Below are positions 21,381-28,834 of a stretch of 41,884 nucleotides of DNA, piece by piece; the first letter of the stretch is position 1, and every line of letters starts with the position of its first letter. Origin of the DNA: a virus. The stretch spans positions 1-41,884 of the IMG/VR virus record IMGVR_UViG_3300032291_003067, one strand, 5' to 3'. A program made the position numbers and the translations under genes. The notes beneath the pieces are model-generated. The model searched no databases. It saw only the letters and a list, made by a program, of their open reading frames with translations, and was not told where the DNA came from.

Positions 21381-21809
21381 ATGCCAGACAATGTAGCGTA
21401 CACACCGGGCGCAGGTGCAACAATAGCAGCCGATGACATAGGTGGAGTATTATACCAGCGAGTTAAGCCAGTAACAGGTGAAGATGGTGAAGCCGTTGAT
21501 GTAAGTCAACAAAACCCAATGCCGATAGCAGCATACGGCGAATTGTTGGAAGCCATTGAAGCTATGCGCATGGCAATTAACTCCCTTACCAGAACAATAG
21601 GACTTGCACAGGTAAACCCGTTAACAGGCCGTATGTTAGTTGATGGGTCAGGTGTGACTCAGCCTGTAAACGGCAGTCTTTCCAGTATAACACAAGTTTC
21701 TTTGGTAGCTAACACCCAACAAGTAGGCGGACAAAATGCCAACTCGTTTGTTCCTTCATTTGAAAGGATGACAGCAGATAACTTAAGGAGAAATATAGTC
21801 ACAACATAA
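21381..21809 (+). CDS. Virion-associated small structural protein (142 aa)
   Basis: The 142-aa product opens PDNVAYTPGAGATIAADDIG and continues VLYQRVKPVTGEDGEAVDVS, followed by a helix and a beta-rich end. This GxGxxIAxDDIGGVxxQRVKxxxGxDG pattern is common in phage proteins encoded with tail fibres. It is the first gene of late unit 2 and precedes a kelch-like fibre gene by 10 bp. A role in fibre attachment or trimerisation is inferred. Confidence 0.65.
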   Translation: MPDNVAYTPGAGATIAADDIGGVLYQRVKPVTGEDGEAVDVSQQNPMPIAAYGELLEAIEAMRMAINSLTRTIGLAQVNPLTGRMLVDGSGVTQPVNGSLSSITQVSLVANTQQVGGQNANSFVPSFERMTADNLRRNIVTT

Positions 21810-21819
21810 AAAAAATAGT

Positions 21820-23247
21820 ATGCCAACAACAAACGGAAATAGAAAATTATTAGACCTAAAAAGATGGGAGCAAGTAACACCATGCCCTACATCAACACAG
21901 GCAGGTTCATTTATTGCATCTTCGCGTCATTTCAGACAACAGCAGTTACTTGTGAGAGATGTTAGTACTGCATTCATGTACAACCCTACGGAGGATGGCT
22001 GGGTTCAACTACCATCGCCCGGCCTTAATACGTTAGGCGCAGGGGCAGCAGGTGTAGCATGTGCATTCGGTGCAGGGGCAGCAGTCGCATCTTCATTAAC
22101 GGCAACAGGTGGAACTACATCGACAATTATCACCAATCAGACATTGGCTCGTTCAATAGCGGGTTATTCGGTTCATATCTTATCGGGACCAAACGCAGGA
22201 GTAACGCTTCCAATTTTATCAAACACAATAGGAGCAACTGCAACTATTACAGTGGCAACACAAGCATCGGCATTTACTGCATCAACCGTTTACAGGTTAT
22301 GCACCCCAGTGTTTTACTGTTTAGGTTCAGGAACTTTAGCATCGGGTTCATTCAAAAAATACGACTTTGCTACAAATACTTGGGTGACATTGGCTCACGC
22401 AGGATTAGCGGCTACCATTGGAACGGATAGCAAGTTAATTAGTACGCCTTCATGGTTAAACACAGAATACAAAGCGTTTGCAACAGGAACGGCAACGGCA
22501 AGTGGCGCATCTACTTTGACAAATAGCGTCAAAACTTGGGCAACTAACCAGTGGACAAATTATCAAATCAGAATCGTATCAGGAACAGGAGCAGGACAAA
22601 TTAGAACTATTGCATCTAACACAGGTACAGTTATCACAGTTGGTTCAGCATGGACAACACAACCAGACGCAACATCTGTTTATTCTATAGAAGGCAACGA
22701 TGATTTCATTTACTACATGGGAAACAACGCGGTAACTCTTTACCGCTATTCAATTTCTGCAAACACTTGGACTACCCTTTCACCAGTAGCAGCAAGATCA
22801 GGTGTAGCGGCAGCAGGTATGAGTGGGCATTGGATTTATGCAGAAACTAATACTGCTTGGAATGATGAAAGTGCAATACTAAATGGTCGGTACATCTATT
22901 CATTTAGAGGTGAGAACTCAAGTGTTTTGCATCGATATGATATTGCCGGAAACACTTGGGCTACTATCTCATACGCGCCATCGGCTGAAGTATTTGGCGC
23001 GGGAACAAAGTACACCTATGTGAATGATAAAATTTACATACAAAAAGATGTTACTAACCGGTGGTTTGAGTTTGACATCGCGGATGCAAATATGATGGGA
23101 TGGACGACAATGTCAGTGGTGCAAGGTGCAGCGGTTGTTGGTGATACTGCATTTGACGCGACATATTACGATGGCGAAACGCAAATTCATTATGTGTATA
23201 TGTTGCTTAACACATCGACTCAGATGTACCGTCAAATGATAATCTAA
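21820..23247 (+). CDS. Kelch-like tail fibre with duplicated GAGQ module
   Basis: The 475-aa product carries repeated kelch-type strands (YDFATNTWVTL, YRYSISANTWTTL, YDIAGNTWATI) that form a beta-propeller-like surface. Between them lie two copies of a module with IxSGxxAGxxxPIxSNT (residues about 85-165 and 218-290, for example IRIVSGTGAGQIRTIASNTG). The same module type appears near the end of the tailspike. It starts 10 bp after the previous gene and shares a base with the next start. Likely a receptor-binding fibre. No signal peptide. Confidence 0.65.
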   Translation: MPTTNGNRKLLDLKRWEQVTPCPTSTQAGSFIASSRHFRQQQLLVRDVSTAFMYNPTEDGWVQLPSPGLNTLGAGAAGVACAFGAGAAVASSLTATGGTTSTIITNQTLARSIAGYSVHILSGPNAGVTLPILSNTIGATATITVATQASAFTASTVYRLCTPVFYCLGSGTLASGSFKKYDFATNTWVTLAHAGLAATIGTDSKLISTPSWLNTEYKAFATGTATASGASTLTNSVKTWATNQWTNYQIRIVSGTGAGQIRTIASNTGTVITVGSAWTTQPDATSVYSIEGNDDFIYYMGNNAVTLYRYSISANTWTTLSPVAARSGVAAAGMSGHWIYAETNTAWNDESAILNGRYIYSFRGENSSVLHRYDIAGNTWATISYAPSAEVFGAGTKYTYVNDKIYIQKDVTNRWFEFDIADANMMGWTTMSVVQGAAVVGDTAFDATYYDGETQIHYVYMLLNTSTQMYRQMII

Positions 23248-24002
23248 TGCTTTTAACGCTTTTACGCAATATTGGGGTAGCGCCGAGTGGTTCAACAACC
23301 GGCGCCAGTGCTGGTACTTCTTCAGCATCGGCCTTGGCAATCGCCACAGTAAACACTGTTGGTGCCGCCGCCGGCACCTCATCATGCGTAGCGGTATCCC
23401 TTGCAATAGCCAACACATCAGCAATTGCATCAGGCACATCTACAGCAGGTATCCAGATAGGGGATACAATTTTAGATACCACCGGCGCAGCATCCGGCAC
23501 ATGTACGGCCACTGCTACCGTAAGGGCTACCATCAACACTACAGCTGTTGCAGATGGCATATCCTCAGCTACTGCAGCTGCCAGGTCAATAGTATCAACC
23601 ACGGGCGCAGCATCCGGCACATCTACGGCAAGCATTGAAATTGGCATTACAACCATCAATACATCAGGAGCTTCTTCTGGAACATCTGCAACATCTTTGT
23701 CTGTCATCGGCAGGGCAAATGTTTTGGCCGCAGCTTCTGGCACTACAACATCCCAGGCACTTGCCATAGCAATCTGTAATACAGCAGCGGCTTCTGGTGG
23801 GTCATCTGTGGCGTTTGCGTTGTCGCAGTTTGCCACTATTGCAAATACTTCCGGGTTGGCTGATGGGGTATCATCGGCTTCCTTGAACGCCTTCGGCCTA
23901 TTAATTATTCCACAGATTATCAGCGCATCCAGCCGAATCAGATCTACAAAGTCCGGTGACAGCATTATTTCTTCAACCTTTAACGCTTATTCAAAAATAT
24001 GA
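23247..24002 (+). CDS. Repeat-rich fibre shaft (20-aa solenoid)
   Basis: The 251-aa product consists of about ten units of 20-22 residues with the consensus TGAASGTSTA-x8-NT. Well-kept copies include TGAASGTCTATATVRATINT. The Ala/Ser/Thr-rich, Gly-spaced pattern predicts a beta-solenoid or fibrous shaft. The C-terminus (about 215-251) leaves the repeat with SRIRSTKSGDSIISST. It shares one base with the upstream fibre stop and overlaps the next gene by 4 bp. Repeat number may vary by recombination. Family not recognised. Confidence 0.6.
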   Translation: MLLTLLRNIGVAPSGSTTGASAGTSSASALAIATVNTVGAAAGTSSCVAVSLAIANTSAIASGTSTAGIQIGDTILDTTGAASGTCTATATVRATINTTAVADGISSATAAARSIVSTTGAASGTSTASIEIGITTINTSGASSGTSATSLSVIGRANVLAAASGTTTSQALAIAICNTAAASGGSSVAFALSQFATIANTSGLADGVSSASLNAFGLLIIPQIISASSRIRSTKSGDSIISSTFNAYSKI

Positions 24003-24277
24003 GCTACTACGCAGGTGATTCCTACACGCTTCTAAGACTTGACACAGGTATCTCCCTCGTTGGGGCTACCGTCACAAGGATACTTTACAGAAAGCCCAAT
24101 GGGCTCAAAGGATTTTGGACGGCCACCCCTTCCGGCACTACCCTTCAGTACCAGCTGATCAACGGAGATATAGACCAGCATGGGATATGGGAGATACAGG
24201 CATATGTGGAAGTAGGTAGCAAGAAAGCGCTAGGAAAAATTGTAGAGATCAATTTCGATAAACCTTTAAATCAGTAA
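23999..24277 (+). CDS. Small fibre-associated protein, BppU-like domain
   Basis: The 92-aa product opens with YYAGDSYTLLRLDTGISL and contains VTRILYRKPNGLKGFW and HGIWEIQAYVEVG. This is the pattern of small Ig-like domains found at the N-terminus of phage baseplate proteins such as BppU and in stand-alone phage proteins. It lies between the repeat shaft and the Gp80-like protein with overlaps or tight spacing. It probably helps attach the fibre. Confidence 0.6.
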   Translation: MSYYAGDSYTLLRLDTGISLVGATVTRILYRKPNGLKGFWTATPSGTTLQYQLINGDIDQHGIWEIQAYVEVGSKKALGKIVEINFDKPLNQ

Positions 24278-24279
24278 CA

Positions 24280-24720
24280 ATGAGCAAGTCAAATTCCCTG
24301 GAGAACGATTTTCTTCTTCTCCTTTTCAACAACACCAATGCAGCACTGGTTGGTGATGCCACCGGTCTGAGGGGTTCTGTCGCAGCCGGCAGCCTTTTTA
24401 TCTCTCTTCACACAGCTGATCCTGGTGAGGCGGGCACGCAGGCAACAAGTGAAGCCACATACGGATCATATGCAAGGCAGGCCGTCGCTCGTTCCGTTGC
24501 AGGTTTCACGGTAGTGGCTAACGCTGTGAGCAATGCCGCTGCAATCACGTTCCCTGCTGCATCATCTGGATCTCAGACGATCACGCATTTTGGAGTAGGT
24601 ACGGATGCTTCCGGCGCAGGCAAGCTGTTGTACAAGGGTGCACTCACGCCATCCATTGCAGTAAGCACTGGGGTGTCTGTTAACATCCCTGTTGGAGACC
24701 TTGATATCACTGAAGATTAA
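24280..24720 (+). CDS. Gp80-like phage tail fibre accessory
   Basis: The 146-aa product shows SLFISLHTADPGEAGTQAT, then SYARQAVARS, then FPAASSGSQTITHFGVGTDA and an end of GVSVNIPVGDLDI. This sequence order is widespread in phage proteins annotated as tail fibre or Gp80-like. It is the last gene of late unit 2; its stop codon is part of the TAATCC that opens late element 3. Confidence 0.7.
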   Translation: MSKSNSLENDFLLLLFNNTNAALVGDATGLRGSVAAGSLFISLHTADPGEAGTQATSEATYGSYARQAVARSVAGFTVVANAVSNAAAITFPAASSGSQTITHFGVGTDASGAGKLLYKGALTPSIAVSTGVSVNIPVGDLDITED

Positions 24721-24723
24721 TCC

Positions 24724-24732
24724 TGTCCTTTC
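24724..24732 (+). promoter_or_regulatory. Late element 3 (TGTCCTTTC)
   Basis: The context TAATCCTGTCCTTTCCC is the same as in element 1. It starts directly at the stop of the previous gene and lies 32 bp before the ATG at 24765, the same distance as in element 1. It opens the capsid unit. Confidence 0.55.
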
Positions 24733-24764
24733 CCTTTTTTTTAATCCTTGCAATCTTTGATCCA

Positions 24765-26069
24765 ATGATTCAGATTCTCAGGCAATTGTTGAACACTAAA
24801 TGGCTCATGGAGCCCACTGCTGCAAAGCAATGGAGCGCGGTGGCCATACAGTTTTTGAATGGGGATCTGTCACCAGAAGCTTTCACTGAGCGTAAGCAGG
24901 AGATCATGGCCGGTGTGCCTGTAAAATGGGATGCCAGGAATGCATATAAAAGCTTCCTGCGTGCAGATGAAAGTGGCAACTACGCGCCCAAGGGTCCAGT
25001 GCAGATCGTGATGATCGATGGCCCCATCATGAAGTATGACTACTGTGGTGCTGCCGGTACCATGACCATGGGTCAGGCAATCATGGCGGCCAATCAGGAT
25101 GATTCAGTTCAGTCCATTGTGCTTTACATGGATTCACCTGGTGGATCTGTGGATGGCACTGAAGCTCTGGCAAACATTGTCAAGGGATCTCAGAAGCCGG
25201 TGGTTGCATATGTCAACAGCAAGATGGCCAGTGCTGCATACTGGATCGGTTCAGGAGCCAAGATGATCGTGAGTGATGGGTCCAACAAAGGGTTCAACGC
25301 TACCATCGGTTCCATCGGTACCATGGCCAGCTGGATTGATCGCAAAGGGATGTATGAGAGGCAAGGCGCTGTGGTGCATGAGGTGTACGCCACTGAATCC
25401 ACAGACAAGAACGGTGACTTCCATAAGATGAATCAGGGCGATTACACGCAGCTGATTCAGGAGGTTCTGGATCCACTCAATGAAACTTTCCTGAGTGCGG
25501 TGAAGGAGAACAGATCCGGGAAGTTGAACTTGGAAAAAGAGAACGTGCTGAGCGGGAAAACGTACAATGCCAAAGAGGCCATGAAGTTTGGCCTGATCGA
25601 TAAGATAGGAACCTTTGAGATGGCAATCAAGGAATCCCTTACCCTAGCCAAAAAACAAAAAAAGATGGAACAATCAGTGACCGCATTTAATCGCACCCTC
25701 ACAACAGCGAAGGCTGAAGCTTTTGAAGTTGTGGAGAACGGGTTTCTTCTGACCGAAGATAACCTGAACAATATTGAAGCTCAACTCGGCAGTCTGGAAA
25801 CTGCTGCTGCTGAAGCTGGCACCATTGCCACCGATGCTCAAACGGCATTGCAAGCTGTCAATGAGCAGAACGCTCAGCTCACTGCAGACCTAGCCACTGC
25901 AAACAGCCGTATTGCAGAACTGGAAGCGCAGGTGGAGAAGATGAACCCGCTGACGCTTGCTCCGGTAAACACCAACAAAGCTGCTGATAGCTTTTCGGAT
26001 AACCCTGAGGATAAATACCTCACCAGCTATGACCTTGAGAAGAAGGCTCAGCTGGCCAGAATCAAGTAA
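24765..26069 (+). CDS. S49-type prohead protease fused to scaffold
   Basis: The 434-aa protein has an S49/SppA-like serine protease domain at about residues 40-295: VLYMDSPGGSVDGTEALA, then NSKMASAAYWIGSGA with Ser156 as nucleophile, then TIGSIGTMASW, and YATESTDKN with Lys215 in the position of the general base. The last 130 residues are a coiled-coil domain (LQAVNEQNAQLTADLATAN) ending in a polar tail, as in protease-scaffold fusions. It directly precedes the major capsid gene. It should shape and mature the prohead. Confidence 0.85.
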   Translation: MIQILRQLLNTKWLMEPTAAKQWSAVAIQFLNGDLSPEAFTERKQEIMAGVPVKWDARNAYKSFLRADESGNYAPKGPVQIVMIDGPIMKYDYCGAAGTMTMGQAIMAANQDDSVQSIVLYMDSPGGSVDGTEALANIVKGSQKPVVAYVNSKMASAAYWIGSGAKMIVSDGSNKGFNATIGSIGTMASWIDRKGMYERQGAVVHEVYATESTDKNGDFHKMNQGDYTQLIQEVLDPLNETFLSAVKENRSGKLNLEKENVLSGKTYNAKEAMKFGLIDKIGTFEMAIKESLTLAKKQKKMEQSVTAFNRTLTTAKAEAFEVVENGFLLTEDNLNNIEAQLGSLETAAAEAGTIATDAQTALQAVNEQNAQLTADLATANSRIAELEAQVEKMNPLTLAPVNTNKAADSFSDNPEDKYLTSYDLEKKAQLARIK

Positions 26070-26102
26070 TTCATACACTTTAAAAACTAAAAAACACAGA
26101 TC

Positions 26103-26993
26103 ATGCCAACTCCCGATCTTTCCGCGTTAACCAGCTCGTTTGTTGAGCGCGGTCCGTCAATTTTCGAAAAGAACCTGCTCAACTGGAACCTTCGTGGTCA
26201 GGGCGTTCAGGTTCGTACCAATGTCAACGCCCCTCAGGCGATGACCAAGCTCAGCGCAGTGGGTAACCCACGCCCTTACACCGCTGCTGATGCGTTGACT
26301 ACCGGCCCGAAATTCACTGACAGGGTGCTGACCGCATACCAGTCAAAGTGGGATTTCGATTTTGATGCCGAAGAATTCAGGAACACATACCTGGCTAACC
26401 AGGATGGTGCACCGTTCTATGAGCAGTCTTTGAACCACATCTCCAAGGCTTTCTTGGATGAGGTGCTCAGGAACTCATTGTATCTGGGTGTACGAAACGC
26501 TTCTGGCACTACCTCCGCAGCCATCGCAGATGGTTGGGGAACATCCATTGCGGCTTTGATCACAGCAACAACCTTGAGTCCCGTTGTTACCGGTGCGATC
26601 ACCGATGCCAACGGTGTTGACAAGTTCGAGCTCATGGTGACCAACGCCCCCACCTGGATGCGTGAGAGAGGATTCAGCATTTATTGCTCCTACGCGAAGT
26701 TTGACAACTTCCGTAAGCACTACCGTACCGCGTACAACTTCCAGTTTGACAAGAACGCGGAAGGCCGGTACAAGATGGACAACTTGAACGTTGAGATCCG
26801 TCCTGTATCCTGGATGGGTACCTCCAGCCGTCTCATTGCGACTTTGCCAGACAACCTGGTGTTCGGTACAGACGCTGAGCGTGTACGGGTAGCCGCTTCA
26901 CAACGCAGGAACATCATCGAGGTTCGCTTGATGATGCCCATTGGCACACAGATCCAAGATCTGGACGCTATCCTGGTGAACGATCAGGCATAA
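26103..26993 (+). CDS. Major capsid protein
   Basis: The 296-aa product directly follows the protease-scaffold gene and precedes head and tail-tube genes. Segments such as VRTNVNAPQAMTKLSAVG, FDFDAEEFRNTYLA and MMPIGTQIQDLDAILVNDQA suit an HK97-type coat protein in which the last strand returns to the P-domain. No long N-terminal delta domain is present, fitting the separate scaffold. Identification rests on position, length and overall pattern. Confidence 0.75.
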   Translation: MPTPDLSALTSSFVERGPSIFEKNLLNWNLRGQGVQVRTNVNAPQAMTKLSAVGNPRPYTAADALTTGPKFTDRVLTAYQSKWDFDFDAEEFRNTYLANQDGAPFYEQSLNHISKAFLDEVLRNSLYLGVRNASGTTSAAIADGWGTSIAALITATTLSPVVTGAITDANGVDKFELMVTNAPTWMRERGFSIYCSYAKFDNFRKHYRTAYNFQFDKNAEGRYKMDNLNVEIRPVSWMGTSSRLIATLPDNLVFGTDAERVRVAASQRRNIIEVRLMMPIGTQIQDLDAILVNDQA

Positions 26994-27006
26994 ACCAATC
27001 AATCAT

Positions 27007-27028
27007 AAGGGTGCCTGCGGGCACCCTT
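27007..27028 (+). terminator. Hairpin behind the capsid gene
   Basis: AAGGGTGCC and GGCACCCTT form a perfect 9-bp stem with a TGCG loop, 13 bp behind the capsid stop. Only three T follow, so it may be a leaky terminator or an mRNA-stabilising hairpin. A nearly identical copy occurs at 27886-27907. Confidence 0.6.
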
Positions 27029-27041
27029 TCAAACTACTAAC

Positions 27042-27302
27042 ATGGCAAAAGCAAACAAAGCCCCAAAACCTGCAGCAGATGTTGCAGAAGCTGCACAAGC
27101 AGAAGCGCCCAAAGCGGGCCAGAAATTCACCGTTGATGAGCAAGACTATGTCTACGCCATCGCGAAGTTTAACGTGCCAGGCATCGGAGAGAGGACTTCC
27201 TTGGAAGCCTCTACTGATGATACACAGTACGAAGAGCTGGGTGGTAAAACCATCAATAAGTTCCTGGTATCGGTGAAGGCAGGGGTGATTGAAGAAGCAT
27301 AA
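27042..27302 (+). CDS. Small head-associated protein (86 aa)
   Basis: The 86-aa product has an Ala/Pro/Lys-rich N-terminus (residues 1-28) and a compact C-terminal part (FTVDEQDYVYAIAKFNVPGI and VKAGVIEEA). It lies between the capsid and tail-tube genes, where head decoration or connector subunits are usual. It opens MAKANK, like the gene at 27924. No family recognised. Confidence 0.5.
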   Translation: MAKANKAPKPAADVAEAAQAEAPKAGQKFTVDEQDYVYAIAKFNVPGIGERTSLEASTDDTQYEELGGKTINKFLVSVKAGVIEEA

Positions 27303-27326
27303 TTCTTACCATTAAAACTTAATACA

Positions 27327-27872
27327 GTGCCTTACAATTTTGGAAATATCACAAGCGCAGTTGTTGGTGCCGCGGACATTAAGCCCGGGCATTCTGACAT
27401 TGCCCTGTTCGCACCACTGTCAGAGTTCACACTGATCCAGAAACCTGCCACTTGGGCTGCTGCCGGTGATTACAAAAAGATCACTTCGGCTCACACCTTT
27501 CCTGCCCTTAAAGGGTTTTCTCAGCTAAAGGCTAAATCTGGTGCAGTGCGCCAGGAGGGTTCTGCAGCTGTTGGTGAAAAGGGTGGACTGGTTCCAAACT
27601 ATCAGTATATCATCACCGTGAAAGGTCACTCTGCCGTCATCGAAGAATGGCTGGAGCAAGTGATGAACGAAGATGGCATCTGGATTTTCAATGATCCTAC
27701 ATGCGGCGTTAACAATTACGTCCAGCTGGGCTCTGAGTGTAACCCTGCACAAGTGAGTGCGTACACTTCAAAGAGCGGAAGCCGGAACGATGGTGGCGTG
27801 CGTGAGTATGAGATCACCATCCAGAGCGCAGACAAGTACTGGTATTCTGGTGCAGTGACCGTCAAAGCGTAA
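27327..27872 (+). CDS. Major tail tube protein (putative)
   Basis: Translation starts with GTG at 27327. The 181-aa product is rich in predicted beta strands (SEFTLIQKPATW, YQYIITVKGHSAVIEEWLEQ, VREYEITIQSADKYWYSGAV), fitting the beta-barrel of siphovirus tail tube subunits. Its place after the capsid genes and before the tape measure supports the call. Sequence identity to a named family was not recognised. Confidence 0.6.
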   Translation: MPYNFGNITSAVVGAADIKPGHSDIALFAPLSEFTLIQKPATWAAAGDYKKITSAHTFPALKGFSQLKAKSGAVRQEGSAAVGEKGGLVPNYQYIITVKGHSAVIEEWLEQVMNEDGIWIFNDPTCGVNNYVQLGSECNPAQVSAYTSKSGSRNDGGVREYEITIQSADKYWYSGAVTVKA

Positions 27873-27885
27873 ACCAATCAAGCAT

Positions 27886-27907
27886 AAGGGTGCCTACGGG
27901 CACCCTT
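27886..27907 (+). terminator. Second copy of the capsid-type hairpin
   Basis: AAGGGTGCC and GGCACCCTT again form a 9-bp stem, here with a TACG loop, 14 bp behind the tail-tube stop. The surrounding sequence from the stop codon to the next ATGGCAAAAGCAA is repeated from 26991-27055 with few changes. Confidence 0.6.
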
Positions 27908-27923
27908 TCAAACTACTACTACA

Positions 27924-28133
27924 ATGGCAAAAGCAACATCATCATTTCAGTTCAAGCATCCGGAGGTAGCAAAGAACTACCAACCGGTTGACTGCCCCGC
28001 AGACTTTAAGATCAGGGTTCCCCAAGCGAATTGGCCTGCCAATGGAGATCAAGGATGGTTTTCCGAGATCACGCCAGAGGTGGCTGATCAGCTGATCAAA
28101 GAGAAGTACAACCGTCTGTCTCCCGTTGAGTAA
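27924..28133 (+). CDS. Small structural protein (69 aa)
   Basis: The 69-aa product contains CPADFKIRVPQANWPANGDQ and ITPEVADQLIKEKYNRL. It lies in the place between tail tube and tape measure. Its upstream region and first five codons copy those of the 27042 gene, but the remaining protein is not similar. No family recognised; a tail assembly role is likely from position. Confidence 0.5.
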   Translation: MAKATSSFQFKHPEVAKNYQPVDCPADFKIRVPQANWPANGDQGWFSEITPEVADQLIKEKYNRLSPVE

Positions 28134-28211
28134 AACACATCAGTTTTAACGTTTTTTTCCCAATGAAAGGCCGCAGTAATTGAGTAACATCGCAGGCTCA
28201 ATTTATACCAT

Positions 28212-28382
28212 ATGAGAGCACTCAGCTTAGAGGAACAACAGCTCCTGGATCATATCCGGGAACACAGGGAAGAGCTTCAACGTACCCTGTTTTACCTTGT
28301 ACTGAACCACCCGAAAGATCTGCCAAGTCCACCTGAGCCTATCTACAGCCTGTACCTGTTTATTGGTGAGATGAAAAACTAA
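28212..28382 (+). CDS. Small protein before the terminator (56 aa)
   Basis: A 56-codon frame (ATG 28212 to TAA 28382) encodes MRALSLEEQQLLDHIREHRE followed by a hydrophobic helix segment (LFYLVLNHP) and a Pro-rich link. It ends exactly where the strong terminator at 28381-28409 begins, as expected of a last gene in a unit. It sits where tail chaperone genes often lie. Function unknown. Confidence 0.5.
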   Translation: MRALSLEEQQLLDHIREHREELQRTLFYLVLNHPKDLPSPPEPIYSLYLFIGEMKN

Positions 28383-28409
28383 AAAAGCCCCTTCCCTCGG
28401 GGCTTTTTT
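28381..28409 (+). terminator. Strong terminator of the capsid unit
   Basis: AAAAAAGCCCC and GGGGCTTTTTT flank a 7-nt loop, giving a stem of up to 11 bp and a T6 tail. Late element 4 starts one base after it (28411). Confidence 0.9.
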
Positions 28410-28410
28410 G

Positions 28411-28419
28411 TGTCCTTTC
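28411..28419 (+). promoter_or_regulatory. Late element 4 (TGTCCTTTC)
   Basis: The word sits directly behind a strong terminator, so the tape-measure unit needs its own promoter here. A TATCATTG, one base off TANNTTTG, occurs at 28431-28438, but a matching sequence at the same distance is not found in the other copies. Confidence 0.6.
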
Positions 28420-28450
28420 CATCACGGTTTTATCATTGCAACTTGCTACC

Positions 28451-28834
28451 ATGGACATCAATTACGATGTGGCGAATGCAAGAATTGTGGGATGGGCACA
28501 GAGTACCAAAGGTGACCTTGTGACTGAGATCCGCACCCTGGGGATCAAGCACAGCGATAAATCGAAATCTCCGAAGGCGGCGGAAAGATCTCTCACCGTC
28601 CGCACTCCCAAAAAAGACAAGCTCATATCCCGCGTATCATATGCCATTCCCCGGCACATGATCTACGTGCATAAAGGTGTGGGCCGTGGCACCACCATTG
28701 ACCAGGTAGGATCCACCAACCGCGTTGCAAAGCCCTGGTTCAATCCAGTCATTGAGCGTAGGATTGATGAGCTGGCAGACATCGTGGCTGAAGAGATAGG
28801 TTCAGAAATCATTAATAAACTTTTGATCAGGTAA
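28451..28834 (+). CDS. HK97 gp10-like tail completion protein
   Basis: I use ATG 28451 (MDINYDVANARIVGW); an in-frame TTG at 28436 is less likely. The 127-aa product contains YAIPRHMIYVHKGVGRG, then a long gap, then KPWFNPVIERRIDELADIV, the order seen in HK97 gp10-like neck and tail proteins (basic middle, PWFxPxxxxxxxxL end). It shares one base with the tape-measure start. Confidence 0.65.
   Translation: MDINYDVANARIVGWAQSTKGDLVTEIRTLGIKHSDKSKSPKAAERSLTVRTPKKDKLISRVSYAIPRHMIYVHKGVGRGTTIDQVGSTNRVAKPWFNPVIERRIDELADIVAEEIGSEIINKLLIR

Noticed and set aside
23207-23965. 252-aa minus-strand frame
   Set aside because: It mirrors the Ala/Ser/Thr-rich repeat gene at 23247-24002; the repeat composition keeps the opposite strand open. 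No start context or neighbours support it.
21820-24002. Diversity-generating retroelement target in the fibre genes
   Set aside because: No reverse transcriptase gene and no template-like repeat copy were seen anywhere in the window.
27873-28450. Programmed frameshift of a tail assembly chaperone pair before the tape measure
   Set aside because: The two small genes here are separated by 78 bp with stops and a terminator follows; no slippery run links overlapping frames.
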